Shown: positions 10,491 to 18,954 of the stretch, piece by piece
How the letters are laid out: every line of letters starts with the position of its first letter
Numbering within the stretch: position 1 is the stretch's first letter
DNA from: Fabrea salina
Lineage: Eukaryota; Ciliophora; Heterotrichea; Heterotrichida; Fabreidae
Length of the DNA stretch: 64,000 nt
Direction of reading: 5' to 3'
Assembly: GCA_022984795.1 (NCBI GenBank)
Contig: JALIHJ010000005.1
Location: 248,001-312,000, forward strand
Position numbers and translations under genes: made by a program
The notes under the pieces: model-generated
What the model saw: the letters and a program-made list of their open reading frames with translations, nothing else
Told to the model about the DNA's origin: nothing
The model's database searches: none

Positions 10491-11081
10491 ATGGCCAAAC
10501 TAGCTTTTGAGTGGTATGACAACAGAAAGTCCTTAGTTGTCCAGGAGTTCTACCAACAAACCATAGAAACCGAAAGGTCCCGCTTCAAAGAACTCGAAGC
10601 TGCTGTTAAAATCCAAGCCTTGTTCAGAATGCACCGCCAAAGAAAGATGTTTTTGGAACTCAAAAGTGCCGTAAGGATAATAAAGCGAGTCTACAGAGGC
10701 TACAGAACCAGACTGAACTTCTGGTCCTTAGTGAACGCAGCTGTGACCCACCAAAGGAAGATGTTTTACTCCTCAGCAGCCTCCACTGTCCAAAGAGTCT
10801 ACAGAGGCTGGTACTCTAGAAAGTACTTCCACGACTTCAAAGCCCGCAAAAGGTACCTCAAGAAGATCGAGGAGCAAAACCAAAAGATCATTTCCCAGCT
10901 AGGCGAGTACAGGTTCAACCTCGAAGTTGACGAACAAAAACGCAACGAAGACTACGCCAGAATGGAGTTCCACAAACTCGCTAGTTCTCTGCACCACTTG
11001 AGTTCTACCAAAAACATTCCAGGTGTTTACAAAGCCCTAGAAGAAGTTTCTGACTTCGGAAGACACTCCTTGAAGACTTAA
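10491..11081 (+). CDS. SPATA17: SPATA17-like IQ-motif protein
   Basis: 196 aa with three IQ-type calmodulin-binding helices (AVKIQALFRMHRQRK, IIKRVYRGYRTR, TVQRVYRGWYSRKY). The downstream block with SSTKNIPGVYK matches the STKQIPGIYN signature I know from animal SPATA17, and the order of the IQ helices is the same. SPATA17 is a conserved ciliary and sperm-associated protein of the axonemal central apparatus region, which suits a ciliate. It is shorter than the human protein because the C-terminal part is absent. It lies 12 nt after the previous gene, and its TAA is 1 nt from the stop of the convergent gene. Confidence 0.8.
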   Translation: MAKLAFEWYDNRKSLVVQEFYQQTIETERSRFKELEAAVKIQALFRMHRQRKMFLELKSAVRIIKRVYRGYRTRLNFWSLVNAAVTHQRKMFYSSAASTVQRVYRGWYSRKYFHDFKARKRYLKKIEEQNQKIISQLGEYRFNLEVDEQKRNEDYARMEFHKLASSLHHLSSTKNIPGVYKALEEVSDFGRHSLKT

Positions 11082-11082
11082 C

Positions 11083-11676
11083 TTACCTAATGATAGCTTT
11101 ATCCTTCCAGTACTCTACACTCCTCAAGTAGGCTTCTCTGTTCAAAGCAATTCCAGAACCACCTTCTTCTTTGCCAAGTGCGTTCCGCATAACAGTGATG
11201 GGCTGCATGGGGAGTTCGAAGTCCACATCCTGCGGCTTGATCGACACTACTCCCCAGTCGTAGTTGCTGTTGGGGTCTTGTCTGCCCATTGACTCGTTTT
11301 CTTTCTGAACTTGGTCAAACGAGTACAGAATCACGTCTAGGTACTTAGCTAGTGGGATGTCTCCTAAAGCTTCTTTAGGGAACCACCTGGAGAGTACTGG
11401 GAGTTCTTGTTCAGTGCGTGCTTCGTAGCCTGTTTCAAGTAAGTGTTTGTTCTGAGGTGTGATGTCCAGAGTGCACACTTGGGCGTTTGTAAAGTTAGGA
11501 ACAAACAAGTGCTTGCAAAAAGGAGCGTAGCCGTCTGAAAGTTTCTCTGGTGAGTAGATTTTGTTGATTTCTTGTTCGAAAGCTTGCATGTCGTAGGGTA
11601 TTTGAATGGAACCAGAAGTGGAGTCGAACTGTTTGTAGCAGAAAGGGTCTATAACTAGGGCTTTTCTTAAACTCAT
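11083..11676 (-). CDS. DUF3228-like conserved protein
   Basis: 197 aa, soluble, with no signal peptide. Blocks such as FVPNFTNAQV, TGYEARTEQELPVLSRWFP and the C-terminal MRNALGKEEGGSG look like the uncharacterised DUF3228 family found in plants, protists and some bacteria; this is from memory and should be confirmed by a profile search. No catalytic motif is apparent. It is convergent with SPATA17 (1 nt between stops) and divergent from the next gene (31 nt between starts). Confidence 0.6.
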   Translation of the reverse strand: MSLRKALVIDPFCYKQFDSTSGSIQIPYDMQAFEQEINKIYSPEKLSDGYAPFCKHLFVPNFTNAQVCTLDITPQNKHLLETGYEARTEQELPVLSRWFPKEALGDIPLAKYLDVILYSFDQVQKENESMGRQDPNSNYDWGVVSIKPQDVDFELPMQPITVMRNALGKEEGGSGIALNREAYLRSVEYWKDKAIIR

Positions 11677-11707
11677 TTTACAATTACTTAGAACTAACGT
11701 AACTAAG

Positions 11708-13615
11708 ATGCTAATAAATTCAAATCCTATGTTCTACCGGAAATTCCTGCAAGACTCCACTGAGATCCTTTCGCACTACAATATCACTAAAGAGCACAGG
11801 TACTCTGACTCTCTTTTAGTATACAAAGCCACTCACCGTCCCTCCTCAGTGCCTCACTACATCCGGCGCGAGGCTTTTGCCAAAACCTCAGGCAACCTTT
11901 CAAGACTCTCAGTGCTAACTCAGGCGCACGCACAAGGAATCATCCACGCTTCAAAACTGTTTTTGGAAGAAGTGAATTCTTACTTGCTGTTGTTCATTAT
12001 AGAACCAATTCCAATGGGCAGTACTACATCTTTGTCTTCGATTTTGGAAAAACAAGAATTCACTCACTGGCAAAAACAAAGACTCTTCAAAAACATTGCC
12101 TGCACTCTGGACGCCTTACACGCTTTAGGGGCACCTCACTTAGCACTTACGCCTGAAAGCATTGTGATAGAAAACAGGTCTTTGGTTATGCTAAGGGGAT
12201 TTCCTATTGCTGAAAGGGACAAAGAAGACTTTTGGTACGCACCTCCAGAGGGACTTACTGAGCTAGAGTGCTTTTCAGGAAGGATTCCAAATGACATATG
12301 GGCACTGGGGTGCATTTTTGCTGAGATGTTTGTAAGTCTGACTCCTTTGTTCCAAGGACTTGACAGCCAAGAAAAGCTCCAAAGGATGTTTGAAGTTCTA
12401 GGAACTCCTAAGTTCAGTGAGGTCCAGGAGTACATGTCCTGGGAAGTTTACAGAGCTATTCGAAGTAGAGTCAAAGGAGCTCCTTTTAAGCTCGAACTGT
12501 TTAAGTGCTTAAACGACGAAGAAAGAGACCTACTTGAAAGCATGCTGGAGTTCAGTCCTGAAAAAAGACCTTCTTGCAAAGACATTGCTAACGCTCCTTG
12601 GGGCAGCATAGACATTCCTTTCAGACAAGACCAAAGACAACCTAACTTTTACGAACAAATCATTTCAGAACCCTTTGAATACCGCGAACAAACCAGACTT
12701 GGCACTCACTCGTCCAGAGTCTCCGAAAACCCCTTTTCAAGACCTGTGAGTGTTCCTCCACGTGAAGCGCCCTCCAGAAGTTTTTTGTCTGACTTCAAAA
12801 AGCACTGCAAGTACATAAGCAGTGACGAAACTAAGAGTTGCGTTGCTCCCTACAGAACTGACTACTTTGAAGCTAGGCCTTTTAAAGTTGACCAGACTGT
12901 GCATAACTACGTTTCGAGTGAAGACACCAAGAGTCTGCCTGACAGAACAATGCCTAAGTACAACTACATCAGCAGCGATGAATTCAGGAACAGTATAACT
13001 AAACCTAGACACAACTACAAAACTAGTGAAGAGTCTGAGCCAGTTGAGCCCCCTGACAACTCTGTGTATTTAACTATTTGTTCTGTAAAGAAACTCCAAG
13101 TTCCGAACCTAGAGATGCCTGTGTCTTTTTCCTTTGCACTGTTTACTTCTATGAAGCACACTCCTAAGTTCCACTACTCAGAAGTAAACTACTCCCAAGA
13201 GTTCCCTGTTAACTCTAAAGAGTTCAAAAAGGCTTACAGACACAACCCTTTGGTGATCCACACGCACTCTGGAGAGTTAGTAGTGGGCAGTACAGAAGTA
13301 TACTTGGGACTCTTATTTGCAAACAGTCCTGTTAAGGGGTGGTACAGCATTAGTTCAGGAGGAATGTCAGTAGGGACCATTGAAGTCGAAGTGAGGAGCA
13401 GAGTAGGGTTTAGTGAGTTCAGAGTACCTGAAAGACAAATCCAAGTTGAAACTGGAGTTCTGAAAGAAATCGAAGACGGACTGGAAAAACTCAACACTGA
13501 ACTGAAGAAAAAGTCTTCGCAAATAGAACAAAAGCAAAAAGACGACGACGAATTTGACGAAACTCTAAAGCAACTAAGGAGACTGTTGTTCCAAAACAAT
13601 GAACAAAAAGTTTAG
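11708..13615 (+). CDS. Pseudokinase with four short repeats and C2-like C-terminal domain
   Basis: 635 aa. Residues ~25-300 follow the kinase fold of CMGC-type enzymes (APPEG as APE, DIWALGCIFAEM, LFQG, LGTP), but the catalytic loop reads HLALTPESI and the DFG position reads LRGFP, so both Asp residues are missing. Residues ~360-450 carry four copies of a short motif: KYISSDETKS, NYVSSEDTKS, NYISSDEF, NYKTSEES. Residues ~455-585 look like a beta-sandwich, perhaps C2-like (YLTICSVKKLQVPNL...). A charged coiled coil ends the protein. The architecture suggests a scaffold or ciliary/centriolar structural protein (inference). It ends in TAG. Confidence 0.7.
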   Translation: MLINSNPMFYRKFLQDSTEILSHYNITKEHRYSDSLLVYKATHRPSSVPHYIRREAFAKTSGNLSRLSVLTQAHAQGIIHASKLFLEEVNSYLLLFIIEPIPMGSTTSLSSILEKQEFTHWQKQRLFKNIACTLDALHALGAPHLALTPESIVIENRSLVMLRGFPIAERDKEDFWYAPPEGLTELECFSGRIPNDIWALGCIFAEMFVSLTPLFQGLDSQEKLQRMFEVLGTPKFSEVQEYMSWEVYRAIRSRVKGAPFKLELFKCLNDEERDLLESMLEFSPEKRPSCKDIANAPWGSIDIPFRQDQRQPNFYEQIISEPFEYREQTRLGTHSSRVSENPFSRPVSVPPREAPSRSFLSDFKKHCKYISSDETKSCVAPYRTDYFEARPFKVDQTVHNYVSSEDTKSLPDRTMPKYNYISSDEFRNSITKPRHNYKTSEESEPVEPPDNSVYLTICSVKKLQVPNLEMPVSFSFALFTSMKHTPKFHYSEVNYSQEFPVNSKEFKKAYRHNPLVIHTHSGELVVGSTEVYLGLLFANSPVKGWYSISSGGMSVGTIEVEVRSRVGFSEFRVPERQIQVETGVLKEIEDGLEKLNTELKKKSSQIEQKQKDDDEFDETLKQLRRLLFQNNEQKV

Positions 13616-13641
13616 GTAATTTTGTGTAACTTAATAATTTA

Positions 13642-15249
13642 ATGTTCAGAAGAAGCATTCGGAGGTGCTTTGCAGAGTACTTAGAAATGGACGAGTTCCT
13701 TATAGAAACCGGAAAAAGTGACTACGGCTCAGCAATGCTGAAGCCCCAAAGGCACTTGTACGCCTCCCCGCTAAAGATTCCTGAGTTCATCGACAAAGCC
13801 ATAGAAGTGCCTTTCATCAGACCTCCTAAGTTACACCACGGGCTCGAAAAAATAGTCCGCACACAAGGAATTTACAAAGTCGATCAGTTTATGAAGGACA
13901 GCAACGACAATTTCCTCAAAGACATAATCCGGCCCACAAGAGAAGCTATGGCTAAGTTTCCCAGGTACACTCCCCCTTCCCAAGACACTTCGCTGCACTC
14001 ACGAGCTGCAAAAGAAGGAGTCAGGTACATAACAGGGTCCTCCAGCATCGGCGAGGCCATGATGATCATTTACCACTCAATTACCAACTTCAAGTCACCT
14101 GACGTGACTGGGTTGGGAAGCAGCTACGACAACAAAAACATGAACTACATGGCTGCCTACAGGAAACCCAGCACTTTTTGGCTGCGGAAAATGGGGGACA
14201 ACATATACGCAATTGACGGAGACGGAGGACCTTTGCCAGCTTCCAACATAGAACTTTCTGAGATGGGGATAGTTCTTGAGCACATGCTCACTACGCCCAA
14301 AGAAATGTTTAAGAAACTCATGGACCCAAAGTACACACTGACTGAGCAAGAACAGCAAGAACTTTCGGGATCCAGTAGGTCCTACAGACTTAGGCGGTTT
14401 GGAGACATGTTTGTGAGATCCCAAATTGACTGTGAGTCCATTAGTGAAAACGGAGAGTACTTTGTGTTTGAAATCAAAACAAGAGCTTTGGCTCCTCTGA
14501 GGTACGACGTTAAAAACATGTCTGCTTACTTGGACTACAAAGTTGACCAACGAACAGGGCTGCACTCTTCTTACGAAAGAGAGTACTTCGACTTGATCAG
14601 GTCTATTTTGATCAAGTACTTCTTCCAACTCAAAATAGGCCGTATGGACGGAGCTTTTATTGCTTACCACAACACAAGGGAGATCTTTGGCTACGAGTAC
14701 TTGAAAGTGGACGAAATCGAAAAAAGACTATTTAGTTCTCCAGAGTTTTCAGACATGATACTGAAGATCTGTGTGTACTTGCTACAGGACATTTTGGACG
14801 AAGTCACAAGCATGTTTCCTGACGACCCCATGATTAAAGTAGGTCTTTACGCCAACTACAAACTAGACGAGTTAATGATAGTGGTTGAAAGGTTCGACGA
14901 GTACTTTGACTGGAAAGACTCGCCTGAAAAGATCGAAGGTATAGAAGACATTTTTGACTACTACGACGCCTTCCACCCTGGAAAGATAGCTTACTCGTTT
15001 GGAAGACGGATTTTCCCTTACATAAACGGAATACTCCAGAACGAGCCTGTCTTTTTAGACCCAGGCGACAAGTTTGAGCTGAAGCAGTTGAAGTACAGCA
15101 AAGGCATTATGAACTACAGTGACTTATGCTACTTTTTGCACGGAGCTTACAAAATAGACGCTATGACTCACTACAAAGAGTACATGGGTGGCTGGAAGAA
15201 GTTCAACGACCACCACGTTTACAGAAAGCCCCTCTACCGCTCAAGTTAA
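13642..15249 (+). CDS. PET127: Pet127-family mitochondrial RNA-processing protein
   Basis: 535 aa. The first residues MFRRSIRRCF are basic and amphipathic, as in a mitochondrial presequence. The core resembles yeast Pet127: ITGSSSIGEAM, FWLRKMGDNIYAIDGD, MFVRSQIDCES and the strand FVFEIKTRAL, which fits the D/E-x-K motif of PD-(D/E)xK nuclease folds. In yeast the protein takes part in 5' processing and turnover of mitochondrial RNA. The length is shorter than the yeast protein but usual for protists. A spacer of 26 nt precedes it. Confidence 0.8.
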   Translation: MFRRSIRRCFAEYLEMDEFLIETGKSDYGSAMLKPQRHLYASPLKIPEFIDKAIEVPFIRPPKLHHGLEKIVRTQGIYKVDQFMKDSNDNFLKDIIRPTREAMAKFPRYTPPSQDTSLHSRAAKEGVRYITGSSSIGEAMMIIYHSITNFKSPDVTGLGSSYDNKNMNYMAAYRKPSTFWLRKMGDNIYAIDGDGGPLPASNIELSEMGIVLEHMLTTPKEMFKKLMDPKYTLTEQEQQELSGSSRSYRLRRFGDMFVRSQIDCESISENGEYFVFEIKTRALAPLRYDVKNMSAYLDYKVDQRTGLHSSYEREYFDLIRSILIKYFFQLKIGRMDGAFIAYHNTREIFGYEYLKVDEIEKRLFSSPEFSDMILKICVYLLQDILDEVTSMFPDDPMIKVGLYANYKLDELMIVVERFDEYFDWKDSPEKIEGIEDIFDYYDAFHPGKIAYSFGRRIFPYINGILQNEPVFLDPGDKFELKQLKYSKGIMNYSDLCYFLHGAYKIDAMTHYKEYMGGWKKFNDHHVYRKPLYRSS

Positions 15250-15261
15250 TATCTATAATAT

Positions 15262-15684
15262 ATGGAAGAAATTGCTGACTTGTTTGAACAGTTGTCAGAA
15301 GTCCAAGCACCTCAGCTCGAAACTAGAGAAGAGTTAGTTAGGGTTTTTTACAAGGTTCCTGGCATGTCCTCTGTGTGTAGGTACGCAAAGTACAAGTCAA
15401 GAGAAGAACTTTTAGAAGTGAAGTCGGTTCTAAATAACTTTTGTTTAGAAGAAGGTTTTAGGGACTCTGCAGCAAAACTTGCTTGTGAACTCAACAAAGA
15501 AACCAAGTACGGAGTGACAAGCATTGACTTTGAAGGACAAAACTTGATTTACAGAAGCAGTCAGCGCTTTCCTGGAGTTTCAGACACCAAACCAGGCATT
15601 ACTTACTTGTTCCAAGAACACATAAAGACCTTTCCCTTGGTTTTAGAAGCTTTCGAAAGAGCTCTTCAAGCAGATGTAGACTAA
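15262..15684 (+). CDS. Hypothetical protein (140 aa)
   Basis: 140 aa, acidic and soluble, with mixed helix and strand, and no signal peptide or TM segment. I do not recognise a family. The ATG is 12 nt after the Pet127 stop, and the frame is uninterrupted and codon-like. It converges with the MORN gene, with 29 nt between stops. Confidence 0.55.
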   Translation: MEEIADLFEQLSEVQAPQLETREELVRVFYKVPGMSSVCRYAKYKSREELLEVKSVLNNFCLEEGFRDSAAKLACELNKETKYGVTSIDFEGQNLIYRSSQRFPGVSDTKPGITYLFQEHIKTFPLVLEAFERALQADVD

Positions 15685-15713
15685 AAAGCATAGTAACGAC
15701 CTTATTAAGTTAA

Positions 15714-16991
15714 TTATAAGTCTTCTTTTACTTTTTTGTGGTTTATTTCGTCAAAGTGCCCTGAGTACTTGAGGCCATTAGGAGAAGTGTACTGGCCTTC
15801 TTTGGCTTCGTCTTGTTTAAACTCTCCTTCAAAAGAGTACCCGTCAGCCCACTTAAAAGTTCCTTTTCCGTACTTCTGTCCTTTGTAGAACTCTCCTTCG
15901 TACTGGTTTCCGTTGGGCTTGAGTAACCTTCCTTTTCCGTTCATCCTTGAAATGATTTCTTTTTCATCGTACCACTTAAAGCCTTCCCAGAACTTAAGTT
16001 TTTCCAGGTACCCCTTGATCTTAATGAAGTTGCCTTCATAAGTAGTTCCGTCTGCCCACTCAAAAGTCCCTTCTCCTTTAGGGTACCCCTCTGCAAAGTT
16101 CCCTTTGTAGGTGTGGTTGGAAGCAACTCTGTAAATCCCTCTCCCGTTAGGCAAGTCTTCCAGCCAGTCTCCTTTGTACACACGTCCATTAGGCCACACC
16201 ATAACTCCGTAGCCGTGCTTCTTTCCGTTCAAAATGTCTCCGTCGTAGTAAACACCGTCAGGAGTACTTATCTTAGCCCTTCCTTTAAGTTTGGACTCAA
16301 AAAAGTTCCCTTCATGCACAGTTCCATCTTTAAAGGTGAACTTTCCGTGTCCTTGGTAGATTCCGTCTCGGAAGTTCCCTTCGTAAACCTCCCCGTTTTC
16401 AAGGAACAACTTGCCTTTTCCGTTAGGCAACTCGTTCTTGATCTCTCCTTCGTAGTAGTTGCCTTGGCTGTTAGTGATTACGAAGTACCCATGCTTTTTG
16501 TTGTTTTTCCAAGTCCCAACGCACCTTTGTCCTTCTGGGTCAGTTTCTACTCCATTTCCGTTTCGCTTTCCGTGTTCGAACTCGCCCTCAAACCTAATCC
16601 CATTAGTCCACATCTTAACACCCTCTCCGTTAATGAACTGTTCAATATCGAAGTCAGGAGACTGGGGCCGAGTGTAGCCAACATATTCTGGAGAGGAGAA
16701 CTCACCTCTGTACCACATGCCTTCGGGCCAGGTGTACTTGCCGATGCCTGAGGGGTAGTCGTCCTTCCACTCTCCTTCGTAAGAAGCCCCTGACTTCCAA
16801 GTAAGGGTTCCATTGCCGTGTTTGAGTTCAGAAGCTGACACTTCTCCTTCGTAAAAGGAACCTTCGCGGTAGCTAATTGCTTTGGCGGACTTTTCGTTTG
16901 TGTAGTGGTAATAGTCTTCTGTGGATTCTTTGCCTATATCTGTGTAATCAAAAGTTTTAGAAAGTAATAAGTAAGCTAAGCTAATTATCAT
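15714..16991 (-). CDS. MORN-repeat protein
   Basis: 425 aa. From residue ~45 to the end it is a run of MORN repeats (YEGEWKDDYPSGIGKYTW and variants; YxGxxxxGxxxGxG pattern), more than a dozen. MORN proteins bind membranes or act as rigid scaffolds at the cell cortex and basal bodies; some are regulatory parts of PIP kinases, but no kinase domain is present. The frame is open to 17096, but I start at the Met at 16991 because the upstream part overlaps exon 2 of the neighbouring gene. The stop TAA is preceded by KVKEDL. Confidence 0.85.
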   Translation of the reverse strand: MIISLAYLLLSKTFDYTDIGKESTEDYYHYTNEKSAKAISYREGSFYEGEVSASELKHGNGTLTWKSGASYEGEWKDDYPSGIGKYTWPEGMWYRGEFSSPEYVGYTRPQSPDFDIEQFINGEGVKMWTNGIRFEGEFEHGKRNGNGVETDPEGQRCVGTWKNNKKHGYFVITNSQGNYYEGEIKNELPNGKGKLFLENGEVYEGNFRDGIYQGHGKFTFKDGTVHEGNFFESKLKGRAKISTPDGVYYDGDILNGKKHGYGVMVWPNGRVYKGDWLEDLPNGRGIYRVASNHTYKGNFAEGYPKGEGTFEWADGTTYEGNFIKIKGYLEKLKFWEGFKWYDEKEIISRMNGKGRLLKPNGNQYEGEFYKGQKYGKGTFKWADGYSFEGEFKQDEAKEGQYTSPNGLKYSGHFDEINHKKVKEDL

Positions 16992-17001
16992 ATTGTTATA
17001 T

Positions 17002-18912
17002 TTAAATGTCGTATACGTAATAAAGACTTTCCCAGCATCTATAGTGATCGTTCTCTTGTCTAGCACACACCAAACAGTAAGTTCCGCAGAACTCACAGTT
17101 CACATAGAGTTCCTCAACAAAACCCTTCAAGTTATGCCCGCACTTAACACAAAGCTTCAGGTCTCTTGAAGACTCATAACAAGTTTTGTTTGGGTGAACT
17201 TTTTTCTTGCAGACATAACAAATCCTGTTTTCAAACCCACAAGTGCACTTTTTAAGTTGAGCACAGTAAAACCCCTTTACGTAGCCTATTCTATTGGGCT
17301 TTTTGCAGTTAAAGCATTCACTAAGTAAAGTTTACCAAAAGTAGTCAAAGCGGCAGTCAATGAACTTAACTAAGGCTAGCCAAAACCCTACAGAAATAGT
17401 GCTTAGTTTTATGGTTTCTTGTGTGCTCCTAGTACTTTCTTCTGGCATTTGGTACTTCTGTGGCACAGCTCTGTTTTGGTATATATCCAAAACTTCAGAG
17501 ACAGTAGGTCTGTCTTCTAAAAGCATAATGTTCACACAATGATTGAGTTTTTCAGAAGCAGTTTCCTGGTTGCACAGCTGAGTCATAAGTGACCCTAAAT
17601 AGTAAGTGTCTATTTTGGTATCTTCATTGGTACCCCTGAAAGTGTCTAGTTTTATTTGGTAATCACTAGCAATTAGCACTCTGGAGGCTTCAAGGCATCC
17701 GTGAGTAATCTTGCTTTCGTGAAGTAGTTTTAAAACTTTAAGCAACTCGCTGAAAGCATACTCAATATACTGAGGATTTACTTCTATGCCTATCATTTCC
17801 AAAGCACTCATGGGACAGTATTCTACAATCAAGCCTTGGTAGTAAATTTCGTGGTCTTGGTGCACATAGTTTCCGTAGTAAGTGAGGAAAGCAGTGTCTA
17901 TTCCAGATAGTAGTTTTGTGGTTTTTATTTCTTTTTCAAATAACTTTTCAAGTTTACTTGACTTGTATTCCTTAATTGTTAAGTACACTCCTAACTCTGG
18001 GCAGTACCCCTTCCTTAGTTCTAGTCCTCCAAAGTTGTGAACTACTACTTGGTTTTGGATGCTTTCAACTGGCACTCCTTTCTGTTTAATGATTCTTTTT
18101 TGGAACAGGAAGCTTCTGTACTTATCCACAAGTTCTTGAAAAGTAGGCCGTGCATGCTCGTAGTACTGAAGCATTTCTAGTATTATCGACTTAAGCTCAA
18201 GCGAGTAGGGCAGAGGCTGCAGCCATGTTCGAGCAGTCTCGAAGGGGTCTTGCAGGTTGTACAGTGGGGAGACATCCTTTAAACTAGCCATATACAGAAA
18301 AGTCATTCCTAAAGAGTAAACGTCGGACTTGACTGGGTCGTGGTTGCACTTACTAGGACCCATTCCATTAGAAAAGCTTAAGTAGTGCTGTTTAAGAATA
18401 GGACTTAAGTAAGCAGGTGTCCCCGCAATGCTCGTTTGAGAGTTGGGTTCGAGTTTTTTCAAGGTCCCTAAATCCCCTACAATAAGTTCTTCTTTTTGGT
18501 CCACAAAAACGTTTTGGGGCTTAATGTCTCTGTGGGCTACTTGGATGCTTTCTAAGTAAGCAAAAGCATCGAGTAGTTTCTGAAAGTGGTGCCAAAGTTC
18601 CTGTTCCCTCCAATAGGCATTTTTTCTTTTGATAAGGTTTTCTAAGTCTCCTCCAGGAAAGTAATCCATAACCAGCCAAACACTTGACACACAGTTGCCT
18701 TGGCCTTTAAAAATGCAGTCTTGGACTTTAATGATCCTCGGGTGGTCTATTGCAGCCATTTTGTTGGATTCCAGTCTGAGTTGATTGGCTTCTTGGATGT
18801 TTGAGACGTTGAAGATCTTGACAATGCACTTTTCACCTAACCTTTCAGCCACCCACACTTGGACTTTGTCAGTTTTGTACACAGTCCTTTCAAGCTTTAT
18901 TTCTTCAGACAT
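17002..18912 (-). CDS. Kinase + kinase-like domain + zinc module (one intron)
   Basis: 631 aa after removal of a 15-nt intron at 17321-17335, which joins TACTTTTG to TGAATGC. The first kinase domain covers residues ~1-275 (MDYFPGGDLENLI, HRDIKPQN near 126, GDLGTLKK, GTPAYLSP, DVYSLGM). A second, degenerate kinase-like domain follows at ~300-490 (ITHGCLEASRVLI in place of the catalytic loop). The spliced C-terminus is a Cys-rich module (CFNCKKP, CTCGFENRICYVCKKKVHP, CVKC...CEFCGTYCLVC) homologous to the ends of the genes at 3-1406 and 1414-3033, without the RBR catalytic Cys. This copy therefore links the two: active kinase plus pseudokinase plus zinc. It ends 10 nt before the MORN start. Confidence 0.85.
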
Positions 18913-18954
18913 TTACACCAAACCTAAGTTAAGTTATCTGGGCATTCACTATAA

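Noticed and set aside
16992-17096. N-terminal extension of the MORN protein
   Set aside because: It overlaps exon 2 of the kinase-zinc gene in another frame, and that exon is supported by its conserved Cys pattern. The Met at 16991 follows that gene's stop by 10 nt.
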